Below are positions 7,552-14,191 of a stretch of 27,067 nt of DNA, piece after piece. Location of the stretch: NCBI RefSeq assembly GCF_036659115.1, contig NZ_JAVXDF010000034.1. One strand, given 5' to 3'. Source of the DNA: Gordonibacter sp036659115. Its GTDB lineage: Bacteria > Actinomycetota > Coriobacteriia > Coriobacteriales > Eggerthellaceae. The first letter of the stretch is position 1; the number at the start of each line of letters is the position of its first letter. Below the pieces are notes generated by a model that was not told the DNA's origin, searched no databases, and worked only from the letters and a program-made list of their open reading frames with translations. Made by a program: the position numbers and the translations under genes.

Positions 7552-7782
7552 ATGGCAGCGCAACATGAAGTGGATCGCGAAGAGGCTCGGGGTGGATTGT
7601 AGGGCGTTGCGGCAACCGAAGGCGCTCCGATGGTAGCCGTTTCATGCACTGCGTCGCGGGGATCGATCGCTATCGTGGGCGCGGGTATAACGGGGCTCAC
7701 GGCGGGCGTGTGGGATGTGGCAACGCCCTTGACACCCGGGCACTCCTTCCTTAGAATGTCAGTTAGTTACTTAAGTAGCTAA
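7552..7782 (+). pseudogene. Remnant of a FAD/NAD(P)-binding protein
   Basis: An ATG at 7552 opens a frame that stops at TAG (7600-7602) after 16 codons. The same frame then runs open to TAA at 7780-7782. The second part contains SIAIVGAGITGLTAG (codons about 7663-7707), the beta-alpha-beta GxGxxG dinucleotide-binding motif found near the N-terminus of amine-oxidase and related flavoproteins. The sequence after the motif is not flavoprotein-like and runs into the GntR promoter. Just upstream, 7458-7547 holds another short open stretch containing NPDTPCPEGAW that ends in a stop; its origin is not clear. I read this as debris of a flavoprotein gene truncated at its 3' side. The GxGxxG motif could be chance, but it is long and well formed. 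Confidence 0.4.
7729..7757 (+). promoter_or_regulatory. Consensus promoter of the gntR-ABC operon
   Basis: TTGACA (7729-7734) and TAGAAT (7752-7757) are exactly 17 bases apart. The -35 is perfect and the -10 is 5 of 6. It is followed at once by the palindromic operator and, 51 bases later, by the gntR start. Confidence 0.85.
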
Positions 7783-7788
7783 CTGACA
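7757..7788. promoter_or_regulatory. 32-bp palindromic operator, likely for the GntR repressor
   Basis: TGTCAGTTAG (7757-7766) and CTAACTGACA (7779-7788) are perfect inverted copies. The centre TACTTAAGTA (7768-7777) is itself a perfect palindrome. Only the pair 7767/7778 is mismatched. The site begins at the last base of the -10 box and covers the expected transcription start, the ideal place for an autorepressor. YtrA-subfamily GntR regulators commonly control their own ABC operon from such sites; binding by the adjacent GntR is inferred. Confidence 0.75.
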
Positions 7789-7808
7789 ATGTAGAAAAGG
7801 AGGACGGC

Positions 7809-8335
7809 ATGAACATCGATCCGCGTGCGGATGTGCCGATCTTCATCCAAATAGCGGACGGGATCGAGGACGACATCCTGACCGGCGTGTATGCCGAAGG
7901 CGATCGCATTCCTTCGACGAACGAGGTTTCGGCTTTGCTCGGCATCAANNNNNNNNNNNNNNNNNNNNNNNNNNNNNNNNNNNNNNNNNNNNNNNNNNNN
8001 NNNNNNNNNNNNNNNNNNNNNNNNNNNNNNNNNNNNNNNNNNNNNNNNCCGAAGGCGATCGCATTCCTTCGACGAACGAGGTTTCGGCTTTGCTCGGCAT
8101 CAATCCCCACACCGTTCTCAAAGGAATGAACATCCTCGTGGACGGAGGCATCATCTACAAGAGAAGGGGGCTGGGCATGTACGTAGAAAAGGATGCGGCC
8201 GACAAGATTCGCGTCAAGCGGCAAGGCGATTTCTTCGAGCGCTACGTAGAGGCGCTCATTGCGGAGGCGCAGAAACTCCACCTGACGAAAGAGCAGGTCG
8301 TTGGTCTTGTCGAGAAGGGATACGATCATGCGTGA
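7809..8335 (+). CDS. GntR-family (YtrA-type) transcriptional repressor, split by a scaffold gap
   Basis: The N-terminal part reads MNIDPRADVPIFIQIADGIE, typical of short YtrA-type GntR proteins, with a winged helix-turn-helix (IPSTNEVSALLGINPHTVLK). A 100-N run (7949-8048) interrupts it, but the 55 bp before the run (7894-7948) are repeated exactly after it (8049-8103). Removing the Ns and one copy gives one uninterrupted frame of 124 codons (123 residues), the normal length for this subfamily, ending in KGYDHA. The gene is therefore judged intact. AAGGAGG (7797-7803) precedes the ATG. Its last 8 bases overlap the ABC ATPase start. It probably represses the operon through the palindrome at its promoter; effector unknown. 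Confidence 0.88.
7949..8048. other. 100-N scaffold gap with identical 55-bp flanks (assembly join)
   Basis: The 55 bases at 7894-7948 equal those at 8049-8103. A repeat of exactly this kind at a fixed-length N run is what scaffolding leaves when two contigs overlap by about one k-mer. No real sequence is expected to be missing. Confidence 0.85.
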
Positions 8336-9185
8336 GCTGAGGGTCGATGCGGTGGGGAAACGCTTCGGGAAGACGGTTGCGCTCGACAGCGTGTCGTTTT
8401 CGCTGGAATACGGCAAGCTACACGCGCTGCTCGGGCGCAACGGAGCGGGCAAGTCGACGCTGCTGGGAATCGCTTCGAATCGGTTGCTGCCTACGTCGGG
8501 ACAGGTGCTGGTCGACGGTGAACCGGTTGCAGACAATCCGTCCGCGCTGGCGAAGGTGTTCTGTGTGAGCGATGTGCGCATGTATCCCGAGTCGATGTAT
8601 GTCGACGACCTGCTGGGGCAGATGGCACGCTTCCATAAGGGTTTCGACTCCCGCGCGGCCGCTCGCTTTGCGCAGGCGTTCGGGCTGGATGTCAAGGCCA
8701 AGGTCGCCGCGCTCTCCACCGGCTACCGCTCCATCTGCCAGTTGGTCGCAGCCCTGGCAACCGACGTGCCGTACCTGCTGCTGGACGAGCCGGTACTGGG
8801 GCTCGACGCCAACCATCGCGAGCTGTTCTACAAGCTGTTGCTGGAGGACTACCTGGAGAAACAGCGCACGGTGGTCGTGGCTACGCACCTTATCGAAGAG
8901 ATAGCGAACCTGGTGGAGCAGGTGGTGGTTATCGACCACGGGCGCGTGCTGTTGCAGTCGTCGGCAGACGACCTGCGGTCGAGCGGCTACAGCGTGTCCG
9001 GTCGCACGGCGGATGTCGAAGCGTACTGCCAAGGGCTGGAGGTGCTGGGCATCGAGGCGGTTGGCGGCTTGTCAGTAGCCTACCTCATGGGCAAGCCGGA
9101 TGCGGCGCGGACGGGCGAGCGTCTCGATATTGCTCCGATGTCTCTGCAGAAGCTGTTCGTCGAACTGACCGACAAGGAGGGCTGA
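8328..9185 (+). CDS. ABC transporter ATP-binding protein (YtrB-like)
   Basis: This 285-residue ATPase starts MRELRVDAVGKRFGKTVAL. Walker A is GRNGAGKST at 36-44. The signature loop reads LSTGY rather than LSGGQ. Walker B is YLLLDEPVLGLD, followed by an H-loop in VVATHLIEEIANL. The LSTG-type signature and the coupling to a short GntR resemble YtrB and bacteriocin/lantibiotic-immunity-type exporters. The ATG at 8328 overlaps the gntR end by 8 bases; an earlier in-frame start inside gntR is less likely. The substrate cannot be read from sequence. It works with the permease encoded 3 bases downstream. Confidence 0.9.
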   Translation: MRELRVDAVGKRFGKTVALDSVSFSLEYGKLHALLGRNGAGKSTLLGIASNRLLPTSGQVLVDGEPVADNPSALAKVFCVSDVRMYPESMYVDDLLGQMARFHKGFDSRAAARFAQAFGLDVKAKVAALSTGYRSICQLVAALATDVPYLLLDEPVLGLDANHRELFYKLLLEDYLEKQRTVVVATHLIEEIANLVEQVVVIDHGRVLLQSSADDLRSSGYSVSGRTADVEAYCQGLEVLGIEAVGGLSVAYLMGKPDAARTGERLDIAPMSLQKLFVELTDKEG

Positions 9186-9188
9186 GCT

Positions 9189-9730
9189 ATGAAGTTCAAG
9201 GCTGCTTTGCGCTATCAGCTGGTCGAACTGCTGCAAAGCGCAGTTGCATTCTGCGTTATCGTCGGTGCGGTGGTCGTGGCTGTCTGNNNNNNNNNNNNNN
9301 NNNNNNNNNNNNNNNNNNNNNNNNNNNNNNNNNNNNNNNNNNNNNNNNNNNNNNNNNNNNNNNNNNNNNNNNNNNNNNNNNNNNNNTTCAGAGCCTGGGG
9401 GTGCTGGTTGATTTTGCGTGGATGTTCGGAGCGAACCTCGCCGCCGCGCTCACGGCGCTGGCCCTGGCCATCGTGCGCGTGAAGGTGGGGAAGAAGTGGT
9501 TTCTTGCCGGCTTGGCTGCGGTCGCTATTCTGGCGTTATTGGTGATCCCGGCGATCTGCGAGGCCCTGTTCGGCAACATTCTTCCTCTGGCAGAAGGCAC
9601 AGCCGGCCTGTTCGGTGTAACGGCCGCGGGCGCAGACCCGACGCGTGCGCTGTTCCCGTTCGCCGTCGCCGTCGTGCTGGCAGTGCTGGCAGGATACTTT
9701 GTGGTCAAGCATGTCGAAGTACGCGCGTAG
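9189..9730 (+). CDS. ABC transporter permease, incomplete because of a scaffold gap
   Basis: The first 32 codons (9189-9286) begin MKFKAALRYQLVELLQSAVA and start a membrane helix. A 100-N gap of unknown true size follows. After it (9387-9727) the frame that ends at TAG 9730 encodes at least three hydrophobic segments, around FGANLAAALTALALAIV, LAGLAAVAILALLVIPAI and FPFAVAVVLAVLAGYFVV, ending KHVEVRA. Its position, 3 bases after the ATPase, and its hydrophobicity make it the transmembrane partner. No flanking duplication is visible at this gap, so real sequence is missing and continuity between the two parts is assumed. Confidence 0.7.
9287..9386. other. 100-N scaffold gap of unknown true size
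   Basis: Unlike the first gap, the bases left (ending GGCTGTCTG) and right (starting TTCAGAGCCTGG) share no overlap. Part of the permease gene is missing. Confidence 0.9.
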
Positions 9731-9818
9731 CGTGACTGCCTGCAGCGTTACGGCAAAAGAACGTTTCCCCTGCAAGTGCGTCGCGCTTTCCTTTTCTTTG
9801 ACGAATGCCTCGATTTCT

Positions 9819-9848
9819 TTGATAAAGCGAACAAATGTATGTTATTAT
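9819..9848 (+). promoter_or_regulatory. Promoter of the BRO-N gene
   Basis: TTGATA (9819-9824) and TATTAT (9843-9848) are 18 bases apart in an A/T-rich stretch. This predicts a leader of about 145 bases before the start at 10002. Apart from this promoter I see no gene in 9731-10001. Confidence 0.6.
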
Positions 9849-10001
9849 AGTGTTAGCACAAGGGATATGCCGCAGGCACGCACATCAGCAGGCGGCACTC
9901 TTTGTTTCTTGCGGATACTCAAGCAAATTCTTTTCTCGAAGCCACCTGCATACCTTAACTGAATGTTTTTAAGACTTTCGGAATGAAAGGAAGGCGGAGC
10001 T

Positions 10002-10892
10002 ATGTCTGAAAAGGCCAAGAGAACCCGTGAGACAACAGGAAGGCTCGACAAACTGCAGATGTTCGAGGGTAAAGAAATTCGGTCGGCATGGGTGGAAGAA
10101 GAGGAAGATTGGTATTTTTCAGTTGTCGACGTGGTGGGGGTGTTATCGCAGAGCAGTAATCCGAGAAATTATTGGAAGGTACTGAAGAAAAGACTAATTG
10201 ATGAGGGAAGTCAGTTGGTTGCAGAATGTAACCAACTGAAAATGCAATCAGCGAAAGATGGTAAATACTATCAAACTGATGCTGCAAATACCGAACAAAT
10301 ACTCCGTCTTATCCAATCGATTCCCTCTCCTAAAGCAGAGCCGTTCAAGTTATGGCTTGCTCAGGTTGGCAAAGATCGCATTGACGAAGTATTTGATCCT
10401 GAACTCGCCATCGAGCGTGCCATTTCGTACTATCGCCGCAAGGGCTATACGGAAGAATGGATCAGTCAGAGGTTGTTCTCCATTCGTATTCGTAAGAACC
10501 TTACGTTTGAGTGGAGCGAACGCGGGGTGAAAACCAATGCGGAGTATGCGATCTTAACCAACGATATCTATCAGGCTTGGTCGGACATGACGGCGCGCGA
10601 GTATAAAGATTTCAAGGGACTCTCAAAGGAAAGTCTTCGTGACAATATGAGCGACATGGAGCTTGCGCTCAGTGCACTCGCCGAAGCCACGACGGCGGAG
10701 ATCGAGCGTGCCATCGATCCTGATATGTTTTCAGAGCATCGTGAGGTGGCGAAATCGGGTGGTGAAGTGGCGGGTGTCGCACGGTTTGCGGCAGAGAAAA
10801 AAATCGGGCATTCAGTAATCTCGCCGCAAACAGCTCCCGATTTCGGTCGTCTTGTGGCCGAAGTAGTGGAGGTGCAGGCGATTGAGGAATAA
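10002..10892 (+). CDS. BRO family N-terminal domain protein (phage antirepressor-like)
   Basis: This 296-residue soluble protein has a BRO-N domain in its first ~110 residues: FEGKEIRSAWVEEEEDWYF, then FSVVDVVGVLSQSSNPRNYW. The rest is a conserved helical region (AIERAISYYRRKGYTEEWIS and later) seen in the lone BRO-N proteins of gut bacteria. The BRO-N domain is a DNA-binding module known from phage antirepressors and baculovirus Bro proteins; the role of the chromosomal solo form is not established. AAGGAAGGCGGAG (about 9988-10000) precedes the ATG. The gene is clearly more A/T-rich than the housekeeping genes, with AAA, ATT and AAT codons frequent. No phage integrase or structural gene lies nearby. 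Horizontal origin is likely. Confidence 0.8.
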   Translation: MSEKAKRTRETTGRLDKLQMFEGKEIRSAWVEEEEDWYFSVVDVVGVLSQSSNPRNYWKVLKKRLIDEGSQLVAECNQLKMQSAKDGKYYQTDAANTEQILRLIQSIPSPKAEPFKLWLAQVGKDRIDEVFDPELAIERAISYYRRKGYTEEWISQRLFSIRIRKNLTFEWSERGVKTNAEYAILTNDIYQAWSDMTAREYKDFKGLSKESLRDNMSDMELALSALAEATTAEIERAIDPDMFSEHREVAKSGGEVAGVARFAAEKKIGHSVISPQTAPDFGRLVAEVVEVQAIEE

Positions 10893-10928
10893 GTACGCTA
10901 CAGAAAAGGCGGGAACTGGTGGTGAAAT

Positions 10929-10966
10929 GAGGGGCGGGGTTGGACTCGCGTGTGTTCCCGCCCCTC
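10929..10966. repeat. GC-rich perfect inverted repeat between the BRO-N gene and the ABC exporter
   Basis: GAGGGGCGGG (10929-10938) and CCCGCCCCTC (10957-10966) form a 10-bp perfect stem with an 18-nt loop. There is no U-run on either side, so a standard intrinsic terminator is unlikely. It lies 37 bases after the BRO-N stop. Confidence 0.5.
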
Positions 10967-11033
10967 TGGAAGGGTGGACTCGGCGCTGCACCCTGCGCTG
11001 CACGCAGTACGCAGCTGGAGTACAATAGCGGGC

Positions 11034-12929
11034 ATGTCTATTGAACAGAAAGCCGCACAGGCGCATGATCGGGTATCAAAGGAGGCTGCGCATGGTGCGC
11101 GGGCGCATTCCGCCTCGCACATCGAGCCCGTCGCCCCGCACGTGACCGCCCGCGCCGTGCTCGCAAAGTTCGCGAGCTACTACAAGCCCTACACGTTTTT
11201 GTTCGTGGCCGACCTGGTGGCAGCCTCGGTGCTTGCTGTCATAGACTTGGCGTTCCCACAATTCCTGAACTTCTTCACGCGTGAGTTCTTCCTGCAGTCG
11301 CCTGAGGTTATCCTAGCCGGGCTTGGGTGGATCGCACTGGGGCTGGGCGCGTTGTATTTGCTGCGCACAGGGTGTCAGTACTTCATCACGTGCTGGGGCC
11401 ACATCATGGGCGCACGCATGGAAGCCGACATGCGTACGGATCTGTTCAAGCAGTTCCAGCGCCTCAGCTTCTCGTACTACGACCGCAACAACACCGGCGA
11501 GATGATGAGCAAGCTGGTAACCGACCTATTCGATATCTCGGAGCTTGCGCATCACGGGCCGGAGAACCTGTTCATCTGCATTCTAAAGATCGCGGGTTCG
11601 TTCGCGTTGCTGTTCATGATCAACGTGCCGCTCACGCTCATCATGATGGGCGCAACCGTGCTCATGGGCGTGTATGCGGTATGGAAGAACTACCTGCGGC
11701 GCACCGTGTTCACCGAGAACCGGGCACGCATGGCCGACATCAACGCGCGCTTGCAAGACTCGCTCGGCGGCATCCGCGTGGTGAAATCGTTCGGCAACGA
11801 GGCCTCCGAGATCAAGCGTTTCAAGCAAGCCAACCAGCGCTTTGTGGATACCAAGGAGAGCTCGTATCGCTTCCTGGGCGCGTTCCATGCGGCGAACTCG
11901 CTGTTCACGGGCGTGCTGTACACGGCTACCATCGTGGGTGGCGGCTACTTCGTGGCCACGGGAGGCATGGCCGTGACCGACTTGGCCATCTTCGCGCTCT
12001 ACATTGGCATCTTCGTGTCGCCGGTGGAGCAGCTCATCAACTTCGTTGAGACGTTCCAGAAAGGCTACGCGGGCTTTCGGCGCTTCATGGAGGTGCTGGT
12101 GGAACGGCCCGACATCCGCAATCGCGCAGATGCGCTGCCGCTCGCCCAGACGGAGGAGGCGCGCCATGGCGACGCCCTTGTGCGGGGCGAGGTGCGCTAC
12201 CGGGGCGTGGATTTCTCCTACGACGGGGAAGCGGCGGTGCTGCGTGGCCTTGACCTGACCATTCCTGCTGGTGCGACGGTGGCGCTGGTGGGTCCCTCCG
12301 GCGGCGGCAAAACCACCACGTGCTCGCTGCTGCCGCGCTTCTACGAGGTGGATGCCGGCTCGGTCGAGATCGACGGCATCGACGTGCGCGACGTGACGGT
12401 CGAGACGCTGCGCGATGCCATCGGCATCGTGCAGCAGGACGTGTACCTGTTCGGCGGCACCGTGCGCGAGAACATTGCCTACGGCAAGCCCGATGCCACC
12501 GACGAGGAAATCGAGATTGCCGCTCGGCGCGCGAACATCCACGCCTTCGTGCAGACGCTGCCGCATGGCTTTGACACGCTGGTGGGCGAGCGCGGCGCGC
12601 GCCTGTCCGGCGGGCAAAAGCAGCGCGTGGCCATCGCGCGCGTCTTTTTGCGCGACCCGTGCATCCTTATCCTAGACGAGGCCACGAGTGCGCTCGACAA
12701 CGAAAGCGAGCGCGCCATCCAAGCCTCGCTTGAGGAACTCTCCGTCGGTCGCACCACGCTCGTCATCGCGCATCGCCTGTCCACCATACGCAGTGCCGAC
12801 CTCATCGCTGTGGTGGAGGGCGGTCGTGTGGTGGAGCAGGGCACCCACGATGAACTGCTGGTGCTCGCCGGCACGTACGCCCGGTATTACGAGATGCAGT
12901 TCGGGCGTGGCGTTTTCGAGGCCGGCTGA
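11034..12929 (+). CDS. ABC-type multidrug/lipid exporter (half-transporter, MsbA/MdlB-like)
   Basis: This 631-residue protein fuses a six-helix exporter membrane domain (about residues 45-345, with helices such as LFVADLVAASVLAVIDLAF) to an ATPase domain. Walker A is GPSGGGKT at 420-427, signature LSGGQ starts near 524, Walker B ILDEATSALD has D548-E549, and the H-loop is in IAHRLSTIR. It should act as a homodimer or pair with another half-transporter; no partner is adjacent. ATG 11034 (MSIEQKAAQ) has GGAG at 11017-11020. A possible -10 box TACAAT (11021-11026) lies only 8 bases before it, so the transcript may be nearly leaderless or start further upstream. An in-frame GTG at 10950 lies in the GC hairpin and is disfavoured. 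Substrate unknown. Confidence 0.9.
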   Translation: MSIEQKAAQAHDRVSKEAAHGARAHSASHIEPVAPHVTARAVLAKFASYYKPYTFLFVADLVAASVLAVIDLAFPQFLNFFTREFFLQSPEVILAGLGWIALGLGALYLLRTGCQYFITCWGHIMGARMEADMRTDLFKQFQRLSFSYYDRNNTGEMMSKLVTDLFDISELAHHGPENLFICILKIAGSFALLFMINVPLTLIMMGATVLMGVYAVWKNYLRRTVFTENRARMADINARLQDSLGGIRVVKSFGNEASEIKRFKQANQRFVDTKESSYRFLGAFHAANSLFTGVLYTATIVGGGYFVATGGMAVTDLAIFALYIGIFVSPVEQLINFVETFQKGYAGFRRFMEVLVERPDIRNRADALPLAQTEEARHGDALVRGEVRYRGVDFSYDGEAAVLRGLDLTIPAGATVALVGPSGGGKTTTCSLLPRFYEVDAGSVEIDGIDVRDVTVETLRDAIGIVQQDVYLFGGTVRENIAYGKPDATDEEIEIAARRANIHAFVQTLPHGFDTLVGERGARLSGGQKQRVAIARVFLRDPCILILDEATSALDNESERAIQASLEELSVGRTTLVIAHRLSTIRSADLIAVVEGGRVVEQGTHDELLVLAGTYARYYEMQFGRGVFEAG

Positions 12930-12993
12930 TCCTCCTCCTCGGACGAGGACTGTCCGCGCGCGCTTCGCATGAGGGAGGGGGTCTTGTGCGGCT

Positions 12994-13914
12994 CTAACGA
13001 TACGAGTTCGAGATCATCTCGACAAAGGATTTTTCCAAAAGCGAAAGCTCCTTGCCTTTTTTCCAGAAAAGAGAAAGGGGCATCTTGATCGGGTTTTTAC
13101 TGCGGTCGACAATAGGAAGGATGCGGATATTGTCTCCCTTTGTCATGCGGAGGGCATGCTGGTAGGGACGCACTGCGTATAGCTCTCGGTTGATGACCAC
13201 ATCGATATCGCTGTCTGCTCTCATCTGGAGTGGGGAAATATTGACAGGTAGCTGCTCGTCTTGAGATTTCTCGATAAAGAAATTATTGAATTCTTGATCT
13301 TCCGAAAGTTGAACCAGCTGGCTGTGGGCGAGTTCTTCGATGGTGACCGTATTTTGCTGCGCGAAGCAGCTGCTCTTGCTTGAGACGAGTGCCGCTAAGG
13401 GGAAACGCTTGAGCAAAGTGCCCTCCAAAAAATCAGAGCCGTCGCTCGGTAGGACTCCGATGCCGAAATCGAGCGTTCCGGAGGCAATGGATGCGATGAT
13501 TGAGTCTCCTCGCATTTCGACGAAACTCGGTGCGATTGCCTTATAGGATTCATGGAAATTAAGCAGATCGTCCCACGCGATCGTTCCACCGTGCTCTTGG
13601 AAGCAAAGCGAGTGTATGCCGACAGAGAGTGACGAATTGTACTCCAGCAATTGGCGCTCGGTCATATCCTGCAGTCTTTCGAGTGCTTTAAGGATAGCCC
13701 GGGCTTCTTTGCAAAACGTCTCCCCAAACGCTGTGAGCGCTATTCCGTGGGGCCCACGATCAAACAGGGCGATCCCGATGCGACCTTCTAGTACTTGCAC
13801 CCCTTTCGAAATCGCTTGTGGCGATACGAACAACTGTTTTGCTGCTTGAGCATAGCTCCCCGCCGTAGCGGCAGCTACCAGATACTCAAGGTGCCTCATT
13901 TCCAAATCGAGCAT
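12994..13914 (-). CDS. LysR-family transcriptional regulator
   Basis: This is a 306-residue protein. The N-terminal helix-turn-helix is MRHLEYLVAAATAGSYAQAA with QLFVSPQAISKGVQVLE and FDRGPHGIALTAFGE. A long linker helix and a periplasmic-binding-like effector domain (about 95-300) follow. The gene is divergent from the flavoprotein gene across a 277-base spacer, the classic arrangement in which a LysR protein controls its neighbour and itself. It is therefore the likely regulator of the reductase, responding to its substrate or a related metabolite (inference). It is less GC-rich than the ABC exporter gene. The coding ends converge with the exporter, separated by 64 bases. Confidence 0.9.
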   Translation of the reverse strand: MLDLEMRHLEYLVAAATAGSYAQAAKQLFVSPQAISKGVQVLEGRIGIALFDRGPHGIALTAFGETFCKEARAILKALERLQDMTERQLLEYNSSLSVGIHSLCFQEHGGTIAWDDLLNFHESYKAIAPSFVEMRGDSIIASIASGTLDFGIGVLPSDGSDFLEGTLLKRFPLAALVSSKSSCFAQQNTVTIEELAHSQLVQLSEDQEFNNFFIEKSQDEQLPVNISPLQMRADSDIDVVINRELYAVRPYQHALRMTKGDNIRILPIVDRSKNPIKMPLSLFWKKGKELSLLEKSFVEMISNSYR

Positions 13915-14086
13915 GATCTCCCTCAGCTCTCTTTAATGGCCCCCCGCTATCCAAGATGTTTGAAGGTAAAGTATATCAAATCGCGCAGCTATGCGCTCCT
14001 TTCTGCTGCCTCAAACAATGGTTGGCCTGTCTCAATCTGCGGTTGGGGCTCTTTCAAATTGGTTGTGCTCGTCAACGTTTACTTGC

Positions 14087-14116
14087 TTCACCCCGCGTGG
14101 TTGGCGGTTGTATATT
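14087..14116 (+). promoter_or_regulatory. Probable promoter of the flavoprotein gene, in the divergent spacer with lysR
   Basis: TTCACC (14087-14092) and TATATT (14111-14116) are 18 bases apart, giving a leader of about 65-70 bases. A LysR site is expected in the same spacer (13915-14191), but I cannot point to one T-N11-A motif with confidence. Confidence 0.4.
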
Positions 14117-14133
14117 GGGGATGTCGGCAGGAG

Positions 14134-14169
14134 TTGCCTGTTTGCCTTGGGCCTGTTGGGCAAAGGCAA
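14134..14169 (+). promoter_or_regulatory. Leader hairpin before the flavoprotein ribosome site
   Basis: TTGCC-TG-TTTGCC (14134-14146) pairs with GGCAAA-GGCAA (14159-14169). That is an 11-bp stem with a 2-nt bulge and a 12-nt loop, ending 12 bases before the ribosome site AAGGGGA (14181-14187). It may affect translation or mRNA stability. Confidence 0.4.
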
Positions 14170-14191
14170 TTCGTTAGGGAAAGGGGATACT

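Noticed and set aside
9826..9842. SOS (LexA) box before the BRO-N gene
   Set aside because: CGAAC is followed four bases later by GTATG, not by the required GTTCG, so only one half-site is present.
10929..10966. Intrinsic terminator after the BRO-N gene
   Set aside because: The stem is strong but no U-run follows on either strand; kept as an inverted repeat only.
10950..11033. Longer N-terminus of the ABC exporter from GTG 10950
   Set aside because: It would start inside a GC-rich hairpin without a ribosome site; ATG 11034 fits the family length better.
11079..11093. Internal start of the ABC exporter after AAAGGAGG
   Set aside because: The ATG that follows this good ribosome-like site is out of frame with the transporter and its frame shows no recognisable protein.
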